A stretch of 64,000 nt of DNA from assembly GCF_000415985.1 (NCBI RefSeq), contig NZ_KE356561.1, positions 2,671,740 to 2,735,739 on the forward strand. Direction: 5' to 3'. Position 1 is the stretch's first letter. The number at the start of each line of letters is the position of its first letter. A model generated the notes under the pieces. The model did not search any database. It saw only the letters and a program-made list of their open reading frames with translations, and was not told the DNA's origin. This DNA comes from Haloquadratum walsbyi J07HQW2. GTDB lineage: Archaea; Halobacteriota; Halobacteria; Halobacteriales; Haloferacaceae. The translations under genes were made by a program, and so were the position numbers. Positions 47,474 through 56,677 of this stretch are shown here, piece by piece.

Positions 47474-48412
47474 ATGTCCGAAACACAAGCAAACACAGAT
47501 CAAAGTACCGACAAGACCTCTACAGATACTACTGATGTTGACCCACCCACACAGTCCAAGACTCGAGTTGCCATTACCGGTGCAAGCGGTCGAATGGGTA
47601 CTGAACTTCGGTCACTGGCGAATGAGCGATCTGATATCGGATTCACGCTTGCGATAACGCGAACTCCTGATGCGATACCTGACCCAAGCACTGAATCGGT
47701 TGATGCACCAGATGCAACCGTTCAGATAACTGGCGAAATATCTGAGACAGCACTCAAAAATGCGTTTGAGACACACAGTATAGATGTATTAATTGATTTC
47801 ACTGCTCCGGACGCAAGTATTAGATATCTTGATGCTGTCGACATGGCAGACAGGGATATCGCAGCCGTTATTGGGACAACCGGGTACGATGATGCTCAAC
47901 ATTCGATGATATCCTCACTTAGCGATACGACCGCTATCCTCAAGGCTTCAAATTTCTCACGTGGTATCGCAGCACTTCGTCGAGCCGTCACTGAAGCTGT
48001 CTCAACCCTTCCGTCATATGATATCGAAGTAACTGAAACCCATCATAATGGAAAGCGCGATGCACCATCAGGGACGGCAGTAACACTACTTGATGACATT
48101 GACACTGCACGAGATGAAACGGAGTCCGCCACGCGCGTTCACGGTCGTGTGGGCGACACACCGCGTAGCGAATCAGAAATAGGTGTTCATGCACGTCGTG
48201 CTGGTGATATCGCTGGTGAACATGAGGTGCTCATGGCTGGCGGTGATGAGGTAATTGAACTCACACACCGAGCTGGGTCACGAGGTATTTTCGCAGCTGG
48301 CGCATTGGATGCAGCGACGTGGATTGCTGGACGCCCTCCCAGTCAGTATGACTTCGATGCTGTCTTAGATGCTGGTGCTAATAGTGATGAATATACCGAG
48401 GATTCATCATGA
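47474..48412 (+). CDS. dapB: 4-Hydroxy-tetrahydrodipicolinate reductase
   Basis: A 312-residue NAD(P)H-dependent reductase. A low-complexity tail of about 30 residues is followed by the Rossmann motif VAITGASGRMGTEL, the active-site ETHHNGKRDAPSGTA, and FSRGIAALRRAV; FAAGALDAATWI closes the C-terminus. The family is usually about 270 residues, and the extra length is the acidic Thr/Asp-rich N-terminus plus an insertion near residue 75. It starts eight bases after dapA and overlaps dapD by four bases. Confidence 0.95.
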   Translation: MSETQANTDQSTDKTSTDTTDVDPPTQSKTRVAITGASGRMGTELRSLANERSDIGFTLAITRTPDAIPDPSTESVDAPDATVQITGEISETALKNAFETHSIDVLIDFTAPDASIRYLDAVDMADRDIAAVIGTTGYDDAQHSMISSLSDTTAILKASNFSRGIAALRRAVTEAVSTLPSYDIEVTETHHNGKRDAPSGTAVTLLDDIDTARDETESATRVHGRVGDTPRSESEIGVHARRAGDIAGEHEVLMAGGDEVIELTHRAGSRGIFAAGALDAATWIAGRPPSQYDFDAVLDAGANSDEYTEDSS

Positions 48413-49257
48413 GCATTGAATCTGATATCCATACTCTCTGGCAGCAGTACAACAACGACGAACTCACCGCAGAAACAACTGACACAGCCGTATATGAAAC
48501 GCTTGATACATTTCTGGCAGCGATTGAATCTGGTGATATCCGAGCAGCCGAACCAACAGGTAATACCACTGGTCCCGAGGGATGGAATGTAAATGAATGG
48601 GTTAAACAGGGAATCTTATTGAATTTTAGCTTGCGAGAAACCCGACCGCGGGAGTATGGGGATGTTACTTATCATGATGTTCTTCCGTTACGTGAAAGTC
48701 ATGACCTCGGCGATCGTGGGACGCGAAATACACCTGATGGGACTGTGATCCGCCGAGGCGCACATCTCGGCGCAGACTGTATTATGATGTCGCCGTCCTT
48801 CGTCAATATCGGTGCGTATGTTGGCGATGGAACATTAGTCGACTCCTGTGATACTGTTGGGTCATGTGCACAGATTGGCTCGAACGTCAAGCTTGGAGCA
48901 AATACTCTTATTGGAGGAGTTCTAGAACCAGTTGAAGATACTCCAGTGATTATTGAATCGGATGCTGCGCTTGGTGCTGGATGTCGTGTAACGTCTGGAT
49001 TCCATATTGGTGAGAATACCATTATTGGCGAGAACACATTATTGTCGCCTCGAATTCCCGTATATGATCTTGTCGATGAGACAGTCTATTACGGAAAACT
49101 CCCTGCAAACCGACGTGCTTTCACTCGATATGTTGAATCCTCACTTGGTGATCATGACCTCTTTGAATCAGGGGCGTACAAACCAGCTGTTGTTGCAGTC
49201 GATATTGAAGCCGAAACAGTTGATCAGACGCGTCGTGAAGAGGCTTTACGCGAATGA
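48409..49257 (+). CDS. dapD: Tetrahydrodipicolinate N-succinyltransferase
   Basis: A 282-residue acyltransferase that transfers succinyl from succinyl-CoA, opening the succinylase branch of lysine synthesis. The middle third is a left-handed beta helix with hexapeptide-type turns: GAHLGADCIMMSPSFVNIGA, GDGTLVDSCDTVGSCAQIG, VKLGANTLIGGVLEP and IGENTIIGENTLLSPR. The start ATG overlaps the dapB stop; its own stop overlaps the lysA start. It works just before DapE. Confidence 0.95.
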   Translation: MSIESDIHTLWQQYNNDELTAETTDTAVYETLDTFLAAIESGDIRAAEPTGNTTGPEGWNVNEWVKQGILLNFSLRETRPREYGDVTYHDVLPLRESHDLGDRGTRNTPDGTVIRRGAHLGADCIMMSPSFVNIGAYVGDGTLVDSCDTVGSCAQIGSNVKLGANTLIGGVLEPVEDTPVIIESDAALGAGCRVTSGFHIGENTIIGENTLLSPRIPVYDLVDETVYYGKLPANRRAFTRYVESSLGDHDLFESGAYKPAVVAVDIEAETVDQTRREEALRE

Positions 49258-50630
49258 ACACCACTAATACTGAACAAACTGGTGTCCCTATCAGGCGGCT
49301 TGCTGCATGGGATGCGGGTGCCCTCTGTAACCTTGCTGCAGAATTTGAAACCCCATTGTATGTGATGGACATGAATAGAGTTCGAGAAAATTGTGCTCGG
49401 CTTCTTGACGCGTTTCCAGCGGCAACAGTCCGATACGCAATCAAAGCACACAGTGGACAGGCAGTTCTCGAAGTAATTCGTGATGTTGGGATCGATGTTG
49501 AATGCGCCTCCGCTGGCGAAGTCAAAGCGGCACTTACCGCCGGATTCGATGGCGCTCGGATTCAGTATACTGCGGTCAATCCACCAGCCCGTGATCTCGA
49601 TGCAATCGTTGAATGGTGGCGTGACAATAGGGAGATGACAATTACTGTTGGTGCAGCCGATACGGTTGAACGACTCAGAGAACGTGGTTTCGATGGTCGC
49701 CTCTGCATTCGTGTGAATCCAAATGTTGGCGCTGGTCATCATGAGAAAGTAACCACTGGTGCCAACGCGAAATTTGGTATTCCACATGAACGTGTAGCTG
49801 AACTAGCCGCTGAATGGGCAGCAGAATTTAATTTTGTTGGGCTCCACGCGCATGCCGGTAGTGGGATCAGTGGCGAGGATCTCTCCTCACATGAGGAGCT
49901 TGTTCGTCGGATGGGAACTCTCGCACGAACAGTCGCTGAGCGCGCGGGATCGATTGAGTTTGTTGATGTCGGTGGCGGGTTCGGCGTCCCGTATCGCCCG
50001 AGTGATCCACCGCTTGATCTTTATGATGTGGCTGAGCGAACGCGAGATGCACTTGGAACAGTCAATGCCACACTGGCAATCGAACCAGGTCGGTATGTCG
50101 TTGCTGATGCAGGTATCCTCTTGACACGGGCGAATACGATTAAGAATGCACGCGAAGCAACCGTTGTTGGTGTTGATGCCGGGATGACAACGCTGCTCCG
50201 TCCAGCGATGTATGATGCTTACCACGAGATTCAGAACATCTCAGCGTCATCAACAACAGATTCGAAACCAGTGACCGTTGCTGGTCCGATATGTGAATCA
50301 TCTGATATATTTGCCGAAAACCGATCAATCGCAACACCAACGCGTGGCGATATCTTAGCAATTGGGACCACAGGAGCGTATGGATACGAGATGGCAAGTA
50401 CATACAACGCTCGACCTCGACCCGCAGAGGTCATTTATGATGATAATACTGTCAAGCTCGCACGTCGTCGCGAGACGCTTGATGAGTTAGATGTAATTGA
50501 AACAGCGTCAGATGAGGACTCAATAGAACTGTCATCAATAGTATCTCATTCGAGCTCCTCGGTAACATCCGATTCGACTGTACCCGTATCTTCAACAACA
50601 CATGCACCCCCTGGCGGTGGACCACAGTGA
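49254..50630 (+). CDS. lysA: Diaminopimelate decarboxylase
   Basis: A 458-residue PLP enzyme that converts meso-diaminopimelate to lysine. PLP-binding Lys64 is in RYAIKAHSGQAV. Also present are ECASAGEVKAA, FVGLHAHAGSGI, VDVGGGFGVPY, the EPGR motif (AIEPGRYVVAD), and GPICESSDIFA with the catalytic Cys. The last 50 residues are Ser/Thr-rich and not part of the fold. In gene order it stands before dapF and dapE, although it acts last. Confidence 0.96.
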   Translation: MNTTNTEQTGVPIRRLAAWDAGALCNLAAEFETPLYVMDMNRVRENCARLLDAFPAATVRYAIKAHSGQAVLEVIRDVGIDVECASAGEVKAALTAGFDGARIQYTAVNPPARDLDAIVEWWRDNREMTITVGAADTVERLRERGFDGRLCIRVNPNVGAGHHEKVTTGANAKFGIPHERVAELAAEWAAEFNFVGLHAHAGSGISGEDLSSHEELVRRMGTLARTVAERAGSIEFVDVGGGFGVPYRPSDPPLDLYDVAERTRDALGTVNATLAIEPGRYVVADAGILLTRANTIKNAREATVVGVDAGMTTLLRPAMYDAYHEIQNISASSTTDSKPVTVAGPICESSDIFAENRSIATPTRGDILAIGTTGAYGYEMASTYNARPRPAEVIYDDNTVKLARRRETLDELDVIETASDEDSIELSSIVSHSSSSVTSDSTVPVSSTTHAPPGGGPQ

Positions 50631-51610
50631 GCACTGAGACCGCGTTGGTCAGCGTCGTGAAATACCATGGTACTGGTAATGATTTTATCATCGTCAACGA
50701 CACAGAAAGAATTCCTGATCGTGAGGCGTTTGCAAGAGCTCACTGCGATCGCGACACGGGCATCTCACATGATACGACCGACCGACGTGGTGCTGACGGT
50801 GTATTGTTCCTCTCGATTGAACAACAGCATACACCGATACAGGTAATTATGACACTTATTCAGCCGGACGGTTCAACCGCAGCAATGTGTGGCAATGGTG
50901 CCCGAGTTGCGGCTGCATGGGCGGCTGAGCGAACAGGAGCGACAGATCTGATGATTGAAACTCCTGCTGGCACCCAGCATGCGACACTTTCGGGCGACAC
51001 TGTAACAATTGAAATGGGAACGCCGACATTTGATCCAAGCCGTGTCCCACTCGTCGCTGACCGCGATACTGCGTTTATTGATGAGCAGGTTGACTCACTT
51101 TCCGTCACTGCAGTAAACACGGGAGTCCCGCATGCTGTTGCAATCGTTGATGATATTGATTCCATCAGATTAAGTGATATTGCGCCTCCAATTAGGCATG
51201 CAAATATATTTCCAGTCGGTGCTAATGTTACACTCGGGGAATTAACCGGTGCTGCTCAATTCCAACAACGAACATATGAACGCGGTGTTGAAGATGAAAC
51301 ACAGTCTTGCGGAACAGGGGCAGTAGCTGTCGGTGCCGTTGCTCGCCGGCTCGGAATCGTTGATTCAGACATTCCAATGACGGTCAGACCACCAGGCGGT
51401 GAACTTCGTGTCACTGTCACCCCTGGTCAGTCAGCGACACTCACTGGTCCGGTAGAACGTGCGTTCCAAACAGAACTCGAAGTTATCACTGAATCATTGA
51501 CTCGATCAACACCGTACTCTGACTCATCATCAGTCTCAGATTCTGCTTTGGAATCTGAGAATACCATAGAGTCATCACCGAACACACCTCCAGACGATGT
51601 CACTCAATAA
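50627..51610 (+). CDS. dapF: Diaminopimelate epimerase
   Basis: A 327-residue epimerase that turns LL- into meso-diaminopimelate by a two-cysteine mechanism. Cys88 in MCGNGARVAA and Cys228 in SCGTGAVAVG are the two catalytic cysteines. VVKYHGTGNDFIIVND starts the fold. The start is GTG and overlaps the lysA stop; its C-terminal tail (about 40 residues, Ser-rich) overlaps the dapE start by 14 bases, all of which argues for one operon. Confidence 0.96.
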   Translation: MSTETALVSVVKYHGTGNDFIIVNDTERIPDREAFARAHCDRDTGISHDTTDRRGADGVLFLSIEQQHTPIQVIMTLIQPDGSTAAMCGNGARVAAAWAAERTGATDLMIETPAGTQHATLSGDTVTIEMGTPTFDPSRVPLVADRDTAFIDEQVDSLSVTAVNTGVPHAVAIVDDIDSIRLSDIAPPIRHANIFPVGANVTLGELTGAAQFQQRTYERGVEDETQSCGTGAVAVGAVARRLGIVDSDIPMTVRPPGGELRVTVTPGQSATLTGPVERAFQTELEVITESLTRSTPYSDSSSVSDSALESENTIESSPNTPPDDVTQ

Positions 51611-52856
51611 TAATCATCCATTTGATCCGATTGATTTTCTTGAGCGAGCAGTCGCTTGCCCGTCGAATGATGATGTCGAGAAGATGCGTCAACTACTCGT
51701 TACAACGCTTGAGCGTCATGATATTGATGTGCATGTCGATGCGGCTGGGAATACAATTGCGACGCGAGGAACACAGCGTGATACGGCTACAAATTCACAT
51801 GCTGACTCACAAGACTCAGAATCTACTCCTGAGACACATATCGTGTTCAATACACATATTGACACGGTCTCACCACATATTCCACTCAAGCGACCTCAAG
51901 ATGTGGCGACAATTCCGGACGATATCATACCAGACACAGACGCAAGCTCAGATGATTCCATGTCAACTCAGTCATCCTTATCCGCTAAAAACACGGATCC
52001 CACTGATCGAATCCGCGGTCGGGGTGCATGCGATGCCAAAGGTCCACTAGCAGCGATGCTTACTGCATTTTTGAGTGTGGATTTAACACCGAAAACAACG
52101 CTTACATTGGCTGTGACACCGGATGAAGAAGTTCTCTCTACTGGCGCTGCGGCGCTTGATCTTGACGCTGATATGTATATTGTTGGTGAGCCAACTGGAC
52201 TTGATGTGTGCACAGCAGCAAAGGGAAGATTTCAGGGAACATTGACGCTTACTGGCACTGCTGCACATGCTGCAGCGCCAACAACCGGAGTAAATGCTAT
52301 TACAGCACTTGAGGATGCGCTCAAAACAATTCGGACGTACGATACAGATCGACTCAACGCCACACATCCACAGCTGGGAAAACCAACATTGACCCCGACG
52401 ACAGTCGACGGTGGGACGGCAACCAATCAAGTGCCAGCATCCTGTCGCGTTATTCTTGACCGTCGAAGCGTCCCCCCTGAAACCGCTGACACATTTCGAG
52501 ACGAACTCACAACCGCGATTGATACAGCGGTTTCTACGGATATTGGAGTTGAATTTTCACTAACAGACCGTCCAACCCCGTTTTTAGAGGCGTTTTCGAC
52601 TGATCCAGGTCATGAACTGGTCACAATTCTCACAGATTCCGTAAGACAGGTTGAACCATCAGCTCAACAGCGATATTTCACTGCAGCGACAGAGGCATCG
52701 TACTTTGCCCCTACACCTGTTGTTGTGTTCGGTCCTGGCGTTCTTGCTGATGATACTGGTGCAGTCGCACATGCTGATCGCGAGTACGTTACTGTCAGTT
52801 CGGTTATGAAGGCATCACGTACACTCACGAATGCAGCCCAACGACTCATCGATTAA
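51597..52856 (+). CDS. dapE: Succinyl-diaminopimelate desuccinylase (M20 family)
   Basis: A 419-residue metallo-amidase. NTHIDTVSPH supplies the first His and the catalytic Asp, GRGACDAKGPLAAML the bridging Asp, and TPDEEVLSTGA the general base Glu and metal ligand. A middle domain for dimer contact (HAAAPTTGVNAI) follows. Two low-complexity insertions stand near residues 65-80 and 100-135. Related M20 enzymes act on other acyl amino acids, but gene order makes DapE the best reading. Last gene of the lysine operon. Confidence 0.92.
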   Translation: MSLNNNHPFDPIDFLERAVACPSNDDVEKMRQLLVTTLERHDIDVHVDAAGNTIATRGTQRDTATNSHADSQDSESTPETHIVFNTHIDTVSPHIPLKRPQDVATIPDDIIPDTDASSDDSMSTQSSLSAKNTDPTDRIRGRGACDAKGPLAAMLTAFLSVDLTPKTTLTLAVTPDEEVLSTGAAALDLDADMYIVGEPTGLDVCTAAKGRFQGTLTLTGTAAHAAAPTTGVNAITALEDALKTIRTYDTDRLNATHPQLGKPTLTPTTVDGGTATNQVPASCRVILDRRSVPPETADTFRDELTTAIDTAVSTDIGVEFSLTDRPTPFLEAFSTDPGHELVTILTDSVRQVEPSAQQRYFTAATEASYFAPTPVVVFGPGVLADDTGAVAHADREYVTVSSVMKASRTLTNAAQRLID

Positions 52857-53005
52857 CGAACATATCTGAGTATTACTGAGAATATTGTGTAGTAACTAGT
52901 GAACGACTACCATCTTCAACAACACTAGTATACTACTTAATCGTAATTTGACAACGATAGTCGAGAAACGTAATTTCCATGTCCATGTAGTCTGTCTTGA
53001 TATCT

Positions 53006-53878
53006 ATGTATGAAGCGGTCTATGTGTATCCTGATAGCAAAAGTACGGTCACCCGGTGTGCACATACCGCTATCGAGTACGGCTATAATGGGATTGTTGT
53101 CCGTGCTATTGATGCTGACCCAGATTTTGATCAGATTCGAACAGCGTTAACTGACACATCTAGCAGTGGCTTAGACAAGCATACAACCTCGAGCACTAAT
53201 CCAGAATCCGAATCTGAATCTGAATCTGAATCTGAGCCAGATGGGCAATCGCACATAGATGCAGATATTCCGGCGTTGCAATCCACTACGCCACAATCAG
53301 AGCCACCAGAGCCTGATATTGTCAATGGTGTCGAGATTATCAGCACCGATCCGCAGCATGCAAGCGGCGCTCTCGGTAATGAGCGTCCTCAGCGAACGGT
53401 TGTATCCGTTCGCGGTGGGACAAATAAATTAAACCGATTTGCCGTTGAGCAACCACGCGTTGACGTACTCACTCAGCCATTTATTGGGTCAAATAACTCT
53501 CGTATGGGAGACATCAATCATGTATTAATTAACGCTGCTGTACGCAACGAAGTTGCGGTTGAATTAAATCTTGGACCTGCCATCCGTGCCGACGGTGGGC
53601 GTCGGATTAAACATCTCAAGCGACTCAACAAGCTGAGACGTCTTATTGATCATTACGACGCGCCATATGTTGTCAGTGCTACCCCAAACTCACATCTTGA
53701 ATTCCGAACGCCACGAGAGCTTGCCGCAGTCGGTGCCGAGATCGGTCTTGGCGAGACATGTATCTACGATGGGCTCACGGGATGGAATGAGATTATCGCA
53801 CGGAACCGACACCGACGCTCCGAGTCGTTCATAGCCCCTGGGGTTGAATATGGTCGATATGAAGAAGACAATCGATGA
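53006..53878 (+). CDS. rnp3: RNase P protein component 3 (Rpp30)
   Basis: A 290-residue TIM-barrel protein of archaeal RNase P. MYEAVYVYPDSKSTVTRCAHTAIEYGYNGIVVRA, NRFAVEQPRVDVLTQPFIG, LINAAVRNEVAVELNLGP and YDAPYVVSATPNSHLEFRTPRELAAVG are characteristic. Residues about 48-115 contain a non-conserved insert with an (SE)n run (PESESESESESEPDG), which makes the protein about 60 residues longer than usual. It binds Pop5 and helps the RNA cut pre-tRNA leaders. I prefer the ATG at 53006 to a TTG nine bases upstream. Confidence 0.92.
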   Translation: MYEAVYVYPDSKSTVTRCAHTAIEYGYNGIVVRAIDADPDFDQIRTALTDTSSSGLDKHTTSSTNPESESESESESEPDGQSHIDADIPALQSTTPQSEPPEPDIVNGVEIISTDPQHASGALGNERPQRTVVSVRGGTNKLNRFAVEQPRVDVLTQPFIGSNNSRMGDINHVLINAAVRNEVAVELNLGPAIRADGGRRIKHLKRLNKLRRLIDHYDAPYVVSATPNSHLEFRTPRELAAVGAEIGLGETCIYDGLTGWNEIIARNRHRRSESFIAPGVEYGRYEEDNR

Positions 53879-54470
53879 ACATGCTGAACGATTCTCTGAG
53901 GCAGCATCGACATATGATGACGAACAAGATTCAGAAGCATATCATGCATGTGCACGACATGTTGTCGACCATGCTGCACCAACAGCACGCGAAACTGTGC
54001 TAGATCTCGGTACTGGAACAGGAGCGATTGCATTTGAACTCACATCAACAGCAGATTGTGTCATTGGTCGCGACATCAGCACGGGGATGCTTGATGAGGC
54101 ACGTATGAAAGCAAGTGCGGAGAACATTGAGAATATTAAGTTTGCTGAAGGACGATTCCGTGAACCAAATCTCGACTCTGACACTGATGTTGATATTGTC
54201 ACCTCAAATTTTGCAATGCATCATCTCTCGGATGATGAAAAACGCGAAGCAATCACAGTTATTTCAGCACTCGAACCCGATCGATTTGTCCTTGGTGATG
54301 TGATGTTCTTTGGATCGCCTGATCCAGAAGAACCATTCTACAGTCCATCGGTTGATGACCCAGCAACTGTTGGTATCCTTACCGATGCACTGACTGATGT
54401 TGGGATGGCGGTCACTGAAGTCGAATTTATCCACGAACAGGTCGGTGTCATTGTTGCTGAGCAACAATAA
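53859..54470 (+). CDS. Class I SAM-dependent methyltransferase
   Basis: A 203-residue protein from the Met at 53859; an earlier ATG at 53850 is also possible. VLDLGTGTGAIAFEL is motif I and GRDISTGMLDEA the ribose-binding region, with DIVTSNFAMHHLSDDEK further on. It overlaps the end of rnp3 by 20 bases and sits between the two RNase P genes, a conserved haloarchaeal order. It may act on RNA; the substrate is unknown. Confidence 0.88.
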   Translation: MKKTIDEHAERFSEAASTYDDEQDSEAYHACARHVVDHAAPTARETVLDLGTGTGAIAFELTSTADCVIGRDISTGMLDEARMKASAENIENIKFAEGRFREPNLDSDTDVDIVTSNFAMHHLSDDEKREAITVISALEPDRFVLGDVMFFGSPDPEEPFYSPSVDDPATVGILTDALTDVGMAVTEVEFIHEQVGVIVAEQQ

Positions 54471-54531
54471 TTTATTATTAACTTTGTTCTACTAAGCGCG
54501 ATTTATTTGCCCGAATCATGCTAATACTCAT

Positions 54532-55065
54532 ATGAAACACCTTCCGAAACATCTCCGTCCACGATGGCGATATCTTGCTGTCGTGATTGAGTCGTGGCCA
54601 GATGCGAGTATTGACCGGGCAACATTCCAGCGTGAGTTGTGGTATGCAGCGCAGGATCTCTACGGTGACACACAGAGTGCAGAGACCGATCTGGCAGTGT
54701 TCTATTTTGAATTCACAAATGGTCGTGGAGAGACAATCATCCGAACACGTCGCGATACAGAGTCGCACGCACGCACCGCAGTTGCATGCATCAACGAAAT
54801 TGATGATTATGCTGTCGGAATCCGTGTGTTGGGCATCTCGGGGACTGTTCGGGCCTGTGAGGAAAGGTATTTGAACGGGCGGACCGGATGTTATAAGGAG
54901 AGCAACGTCGTGTTCAAGAACGAATCACGACCTGCTGTCATTCGCGGGTTATGTGTCGATGTTGCAACAGGCAGTATAGACGACACCAGTAACACTGATA
55001 CCGGCGCTGACAGTGGTTGTGATACAGATACGTTCACGGGGGCGACGAGACTCGACTTCGAGTGA
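54532..55065 (+). CDS. rnp2: RNase P protein component 2 (Pop5)
   Basis: A 177-residue protein with an RRM-like fold. KHLPKHLRPRWRYLAVVIES is the typical Pop5 start, followed by FQRELWYAAQDLYGD and RTRRDTESHARTAVACINEI, then GVRVLGISGTVRACEERY-like text. The last 40 residues are an acidic Asp/Thr extension. It pairs with Rpp30 in the holoenzyme. The psmA gene starts four bases after its stop. Confidence 0.92.
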   Translation: MKHLPKHLRPRWRYLAVVIESWPDASIDRATFQRELWYAAQDLYGDTQSAETDLAVFYFEFTNGRGETIIRTRRDTESHARTAVACINEIDDYAVGIRVLGISGTVRACEERYLNGRTGCYKESNVVFKNESRPAVIRGLCVDVATGSIDDTSNTDTGADSGCDTDTFTGATRLDFE

Positions 55066-55069
55066 TACT

Positions 55070-55822
55070 ATGCAGGGACAAGCCCAACAGCAGGCATACG
55101 ACCGTGGAACCACAATTTTCTCACCTGATGGTCGTCTCTACCAAGTCGAATACGCGCGTGAGGCGGTTAAACGTGGAACAGCAAGTGTTGGTATTCGAAC
55201 ACCTGACGGCATTGTACTCGCCGCAGATAAACGATCGCGCTCACCACTTATGGAGCCGACAAGTGTCGAGAAAATACACAAAACCGATGATCATGTAGGA
55301 ATCGCGTCTGCCGGTCACGTTGCTGACGCTCGCCAACTGATTGACTTCGCCCGTCGACAGGCACAAGTCAATCGTCTTCGGTTCGGTGAACCAGTTGGTG
55401 TTGAGACGCTCACTAAAAACGTGGCAGACAATATTCAGCAGTACACACAAGTCGGTGGTGCGCGTCCATTTGGAGTTGCACTCCTCATCGGTGGTATTGA
55501 GGATGGCTCACCACGGCTTTATGAAACAGATCCATCTGGAACCCCATATGAGTGGGAGGCTGTCTCAATTGGTGCTGACCGGAGTAATCTTCAAGAACAT
55601 CTTGAGGAGAACTATACTAACGAACTGAGCCTGAATGAAGGTATTGGTCTTGCACTTCGTACAGTTGCGATCTCAAATGATGATGAACTCACTGCTGCTG
55701 GCGTTGATGTTGCAACGGTTGCGACTGATACTGAGGAATTCATTGAATTGACGAACGATGAAATCTCGACGTATATCACTGATAATGATCTTGAGGCGAC
55801 TGAAGATCCAGATAACGAGTAA
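55070..55822 (+). CDS. psmA: Proteasome alpha subunit
   Basis: A 250-residue subunit of the 20S proteasome outer ring. YDRGTTIFSPDGRLYQVEYAREAVKRGT is the alpha-subunit signature, with the N-terminal helix that gates the pore. VEKIHKTDDHVGIASAGHVADAR and the loop TQVGGARPFGVALLIGG follow. The start is the ATG at 55070, which gives MQGQAQQQAYD, the conserved haloarchaeal start and a likely N-acetylation site. It is the last gene of the rnp3-methyltransferase-rnp2-psmA cluster. The next 240 bases show no gene. Confidence 0.97.
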   Translation: MQGQAQQQAYDRGTTIFSPDGRLYQVEYAREAVKRGTASVGIRTPDGIVLAADKRSRSPLMEPTSVEKIHKTDDHVGIASAGHVADARQLIDFARRQAQVNRLRFGEPVGVETLTKNVADNIQQYTQVGGARPFGVALLIGGIEDGSPRLYETDPSGTPYEWEAVSIGADRSNLQEHLEENYTNELSLNEGIGLALRTVAISNDDELTAAGVDVATVATDTEEFIELTNDEISTYITDNDLEATEDPDNE

Positions 55823-56062
55823 AAACGTAGCTATCAGTACTTATACACATATCTTCGACACATCGAATTAGTATACGTTGATTCTATGTCCTGGTGATAA
55901 TCGTCAATACATTATCCGCACACGTCACTAGAGATATACACGAGTGGTGGTCGATGCTAATTATTTTGAGTCTGATCCAATAGCAAAATGATGGGACTCA
56001 CTATACTGATACTGGATAATGTCCACAGATTACAGTAGTCCAAGGATTGTTGTCAAGACAGT

Positions 56063-56413
56063 TCACTCATCATACGCTAGGTTCATCAACCACTGCGAGA
56101 AGGCATCACTGGTCGGATTAACCTCTTCTTCTCCGATGAATGGTGAAAGCATATCGCCTGCCATCAGCATTGAGAAATCAAGTTCGCGAGCGGCTGGTTC
56201 GAGATGATATGTATTATGTCCATTATAAACGGTCTCTTCTCGTTCAATAAACCCTAGCGTGGCAAGTCGATCTGCAATTCGGCTTCCTTTACGTGACGAA
56301 ATATCAAGCTCTTTCCAGAAATCACTTTGATGAATACCACTCGTCTCTCGAATAAGTTCGAGTCCTTTGAGTTCATCCTCTGAAAGATCCGCCTCAGCGG
56401 GCTCAACACTCAT
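56063..56413 (-). CDS. Helix-turn-helix transcription regulator
   Basis: A 116-residue protein with one winged-helix domain: SEDELKGLELIRETSGIHQSDFWKELDISSRKGSRIADRLATLGFIEREETVYNG (read in short parts), where SRKGSRIADRLATLGFI is the recognition helix. The later part (HLEPAARELDFSMLMAGDM) is a conserved haloarchaeal extension ending in an acidic tail. It is of the Lrp/MarR kind; targets are unknown. Confidence 0.82.
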   Translation of the reverse strand: MSVEPAEADLSEDELKGLELIRETSGIHQSDFWKELDISSRKGSRIADRLATLGFIEREETVYNGHNTYHLEPAARELDFSMLMAGDMLSPFIGEEEVNPTSDAFSQWLMNLAYDE

Positions 56414-56534
56414 ATTTTATTTACTCGCTGCAGGTCTGTTAAATCTGGCGAGCGCGCGCAGTGTTGACATTACATAAGGCAAATGACACGCGTCAACCGA
56501 AGCCCTCACATTGGCTGCGTGCGAATCGTGTGCT

Positions 56535-56654
56535 ATGAGCGATATCATCAGATGCCAATCCTGCGATAGTACAGTCGAATACGACTCAGATACCTACTGG
56601 GTAAGTTGTTCGGAATGTGGATGGCGAACACCGATTCATGCCGGCGCTTGCTGA
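56535..56654 (+). CDS. 39-residue double-CxxC zinc microprotein
   Basis: A short open frame that begins MSDIIRCQSCDSTVEY and contains two CxxC knuckles, Cys7/Cys10 and Cys25/Cys28 (SCSECGW-like), separated by 14 residues, with a final Cys39. The spacing is typical of a one-zinc ribbon, and such microproteins are common in haloarchaea. It is acidic and has no other domain. The gene is separated by 121 bases from the divergent regulator at 56413, so both may share a control region. Function unknown. Confidence 0.65.
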   Translation: MSDIIRCQSCDSTVEYDSDTYWVSCSECGWRTPIHAGAC

Positions 56655-56677
56655 TTTTAGCAGTTCACAGACGGTAA

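Noticed and set aside
53200-53240. GAATCT-type hexamer repeat as a possible CRISPR or satellite
   Set aside because: It lies in frame inside Rpp30 and encodes Ser-Glu; there are no spacers.
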